Shown here piece by piece: positions 62,402-64,000 of a stretch of 64,000 nt of DNA. The stretch is from Nocardioides marinus (GTDB lineage Bacteria; Actinomycetota; Actinomycetes; Propionibacteriales; Nocardioidaceae). The notes beneath the pieces are model-generated. The model was given only the letters and a program-made list of their open reading frames with translations. It had not been told where the DNA came from and did no database searches. The stretch covers positions 3,548,001 to 3,612,000 of the forward strand of contig NZ_JACBZI010000001.1 of NCBI RefSeq assembly GCF_013408145.1, read 5' to 3'. Numbering within the stretch: position 1 is the first letter of the stretch; each line of letters opens with the position of its first letter. The position numbers and the translations under genes are program-made.

Positions 62402-63564
62402 GAGTGGCTCCCCTCGAAGGACGCGAGGTAGTCGGCGAAGCCGTCGCGCTGGGCGGCGAGCTCCTCGGGCACCTCGGCGTAGACGTGGTCGAACATCGCC
62501 ATCGCCTGCGGGTCGGGCATCGCCTTGCAGCCCTCGCGCAGGTGGGCGCCGAGCTCGTCGGCCTCGGCCTTGACGTTCTCGACCAGGCCGTCGTCGACCA
62601 GGCCGTTGCGGCGCAGGTAGACCTCCAGCCGCGCGATCGGGTCCTTGAGCTTCCAGGACTCCACGTCGGCGGAGAGCCGGTAGCGGGTCGGGTCGTCGGT
62701 GGTCGTGTGGGCACCCATCCGGTAGGTGTAGGCCTCCACGAACGTCGGACCCTGCCCGTCACGGGCGCGCTGCAGGGCGGCCTGCGTGACGGCGTACGTC
62801 GCCAGCACGTCGTTGCCGTCGACGCGGATGCCCGGGAAGCCGAAGCCCAGCGCGCGCTGGTAGAGCGGGATGCGGGTCTGGCGCTCGATCGGCTCCGAGA
62901 TCGCCCACTGGTTGTTCTGGCAGAAGAACACGACCGGGGCGTTGTAGGACGCGGCGAAGATGAAGGACTCGTTCACGTCGCCCTGGCTGGAGGCACCGTC
63001 ACCGAAGTGGGCGATGACCGCGGCGTCGCGGTCGGGGTCGCCGGTGCCGACGACGCCGTCGCGCTGCATGCCCATCGCGTAGCCGGTGGCGTGCAGGCAC
63101 TGGGCGCCGATGACGATCGTGTAGAGGCCGAAGTTGAACTCGTGGGGGTCCCACGAGCCGTGGTCGACGCCGCGGAAGAGCCCGAGCAGCTTGAGCGGGT
63201 CGATGCCCTTGCACCAGGCGACGCCGTGCTCGCGGTAGGTCGGGAAGACGTAGTCCTGGGTGCGCAGCGCGCGGCCGGCGCCGATCTGCGCGGCCTCCTG
63301 GCCCAGCAGCTGGGCCCAGATGCCGAGCTCGCCGTGACGCTGCAGCGCGGTGGCCTCGGTGTCGATGCGCCGGGTCAGCACCATGTCGCGGTAGAAGCCG
63401 CGGATCTGCTCGGCGGAGAAGTCGAGGTCGAACTCCGGGTGGTGGACCCGCTCGCCTTCGGGCGTCAGGAGCTGCACCAGCTCGGGACCGCCGTCGGAGT
63501 GGGCCGGGCCGAAGACCTCGGCGAGGTCCGGGCCGAATCCGGGACTCGGGTTGCTGTCGGGCAC
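62398..63564 (-). CDS. bkdA: 2-oxoacid dehydrogenase E1 alpha subunit
   Basis: The 388-residue subunit carries the thiamine diphosphate motif GDG-SSQGDVNESFIFAASYN...QNNQWAIS (about residues 195-225), the MVLTRRIDTEATALQRHGELG block near 62, and YRMGAHTTTDDPTRYR, the phosphorylation-loop equivalent. GTG 63564 is preceded by AAGGAG at a 5-nt spacing. It is the first gene of the operon with E1 beta and E2. A 7-3-7 palindrome lies about 100 nt upstream. Confidence 0.92.
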   Translation of the reverse strand: MPDSNPSPGFGPDLAEVFGPAHSDGGPELVQLLTPEGERVHHPEFDLDFSAEQIRGFYRDMVLTRRIDTEATALQRHGELGIWAQLLGQEAAQIGAGRALRTQDYVFPTYREHGVAWCKGIDPLKLLGLFRGVDHGSWDPHEFNFGLYTIVIGAQCLHATGYAMGMQRDGVVGTGDPDRDAAVIAHFGDGASSQGDVNESFIFAASYNAPVVFFCQNNQWAISEPIERQTRIPLYQRALGFGFPGIRVDGNDVLATYAVTQAALQRARDGQGPTFVEAYTYRMGAHTTTDDPTRYRLSADVESWKLKDPIARLEVYLRRNGLVDDGLVENVKAEADELGAHLREGCKAMPDPQAMAMFDHVYAEVPEELAAQRDGFADYLASFEGSHS

Positions 63565-63660
63565 ACGCGCTCCTTTGCGGTCACGAGACGGTGCGGGGTC
63601 TCCGCTCGCCTGCTGCCTGTGGTGCCGGGTCGTGGTCACGGGGTGGTGTGACCTGTGACC

Positions 63661-63677
63661 CGGGACACACTGTCCCG
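63661..63677. promoter_or_regulatory. Palindrome CGGGACA-CAC-TGTCCCG between E1 alpha and DUF2945 genes
   Basis: The 7-bp arms are exact and separated by CAC. The site lies in the 202-nt divergent region, 97-113 nt before the E1 alpha start and about 90 nt before the DUF2945 gene. It is a candidate operator for either gene. No regulator is adjacent. Confidence 0.4.
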
Positions 63678-63766
63678 TCACCGTACCGGTCCCCGCCCAG
63701 CGTTCGCCAACCGGGCGGTCCTGTCGGGTGAGCGGACGCGGGGGCGTACCTGCCTACCGTCGGGGC

Positions 63767-63979
63767 ATGAGCATCCGCCAGGGCACCGAGGTCCGCTGGT
63801 CGTGGGGCAACGGCTCGGCGACCGGCACGGTCACCGAGGTCCACCACGACACCGTCGAGCGTCAGATCAAGGGCGAGACGATCAAGCGCAAGGGCTCCCA
63901 GGACGACCCGGCGTACGTCATCGAGCAGTCCGACGGGACGCGGGTGCTGAAGCTGAAGAGCGAGGTCGAGCGGGCCTGA
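63767..63979 (+). CDS. DUF2945 (hypervirulence-associated, Tudor-like) protein
   Basis: The 70-residue protein begins MSIRQGTEVRWSWGNGSATG and contains TVTEVHHDTVERQIKGETIKR, then SQDDPAYVIEQSDGTRVLKLKSEVER. This matches the SH3/Tudor-like DUF2945 family (HVA1), whose role is unknown; relatives are small soluble proteins. ATG 63767 lies 6 nt after TACCGT (63755-63760), so it is probably leaderless. The gene is complete and 21 nt remain in the window after it. Confidence 0.85.
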   Translation: MSIRQGTEVRWSWGNGSATGTVTEVHHDTVERQIKGETIKRKGSQDDPAYVIEQSDGTRVLKLKSEVERA

Positions 63980-64000
63980 GGCGGGCGGGCCCGGGGGGCA

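Overview
The window is chromosomal DNA from a high-GC actinobacterium, most likely Nocardioides or a close relative in the Nocardioidaceae. The evidence is the strong G/C bias at third codon positions, many GTG starts, a FadE5-type acyl-CoA dehydrogenase, a DesA3-type desaturase with its reductase, mycothiol-type enzymes, KstR-like and iron-box operators, and PASTA-less Ser/Thr kinases. Most of it is ordinary, densely packed chromosome with short gaps. Many start codons lie 6-7 nt behind a TANNNT hexamer, which suggests leaderless transcripts.

Layout. 1-8.4 kb: the end of a DUF4097 protein, a siderophore-interacting protein under a perfect iron box, dcd, a CHASE3 hybrid histidine kinase overlapping an SGNH hydrolase, tRNA-Gly(CCC), DUF2461, an NTF2/ketosteroid-isomerase-like gene behind a KstR-like box, and a sulfotransferase-like protein. 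8.4-14.5 kb: an Rrf2 regulator, fadE5, a Ser/Thr kinase and the divergent lysG/lysE pair. 14.6-20.1 kb: a thioredoxin-NHL protein, a GAF-GAF-SpoIIE phosphatase, a maleylpyruvate-isomerase-family protein and an SDR. 20.1-21.2 kb: a complete IS481-family element with 6-bp target duplications. 21.4-31.4 kb: a two-TM propeller protein, enoyl-CoA hydratase, phosphoglucomutase, a tandem GNAT, an MFS transporter, an M20 peptidase and oligopeptidase B. 31.4-37.2 kb: a five-gene dipeptide/oligopeptide ABC transporter operon. With the two peptidases transcribed away from it, this makes a peptide uptake and degradation locus. 37.2-42.9 kb: PadR regulator and PIG-L deacetylase sharing twin operators, an acyl-CoA synthetase, and the desaturase/reductase pair.

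42.9-46.9 kb: a PucR-type regulator, then an AT-richer islet carrying a secreted S1 protease translationally coupled to a lipoprotein, then a truncated copy of the same regulator interrupted by one stop codon. 46.9-56.4 kb: a lipoprotein SGNH hydrolase, an amidohydrolase, a Ser/Thr kinase divergent from an ECF sigma factor and M1 peptidase, an epimerase and an acyl-CoA carboxyltransferase. 56.5-59.9 kb: a 3-alpha-hydroxysteroid-dehydrogenase-like SDR with a second KstR-like box, and a four-gene SipW/TasA-like secretion operon. 59.9-64 kb: a branched-chain 2-oxoacid (or pyruvate) dehydrogenase operon (E1 alpha, E1 beta, E2) and a DUF2945 protein.

At least four families of short palindromic or modular repeats are scattered through the window. 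One, built on a GGTCTCGAC...CTCGACCA core with 45-bp units, is found between genes and also in frame inside at least four genes (a kinase linker, an E2 linker, a lipoprotein signal peptide and the phosphoglucomutase active-site approach). These repeats, the islet beside the broken regulator copy, the SipW/TasA-like operon and the two steroid-type promoters are the observations most worth following.
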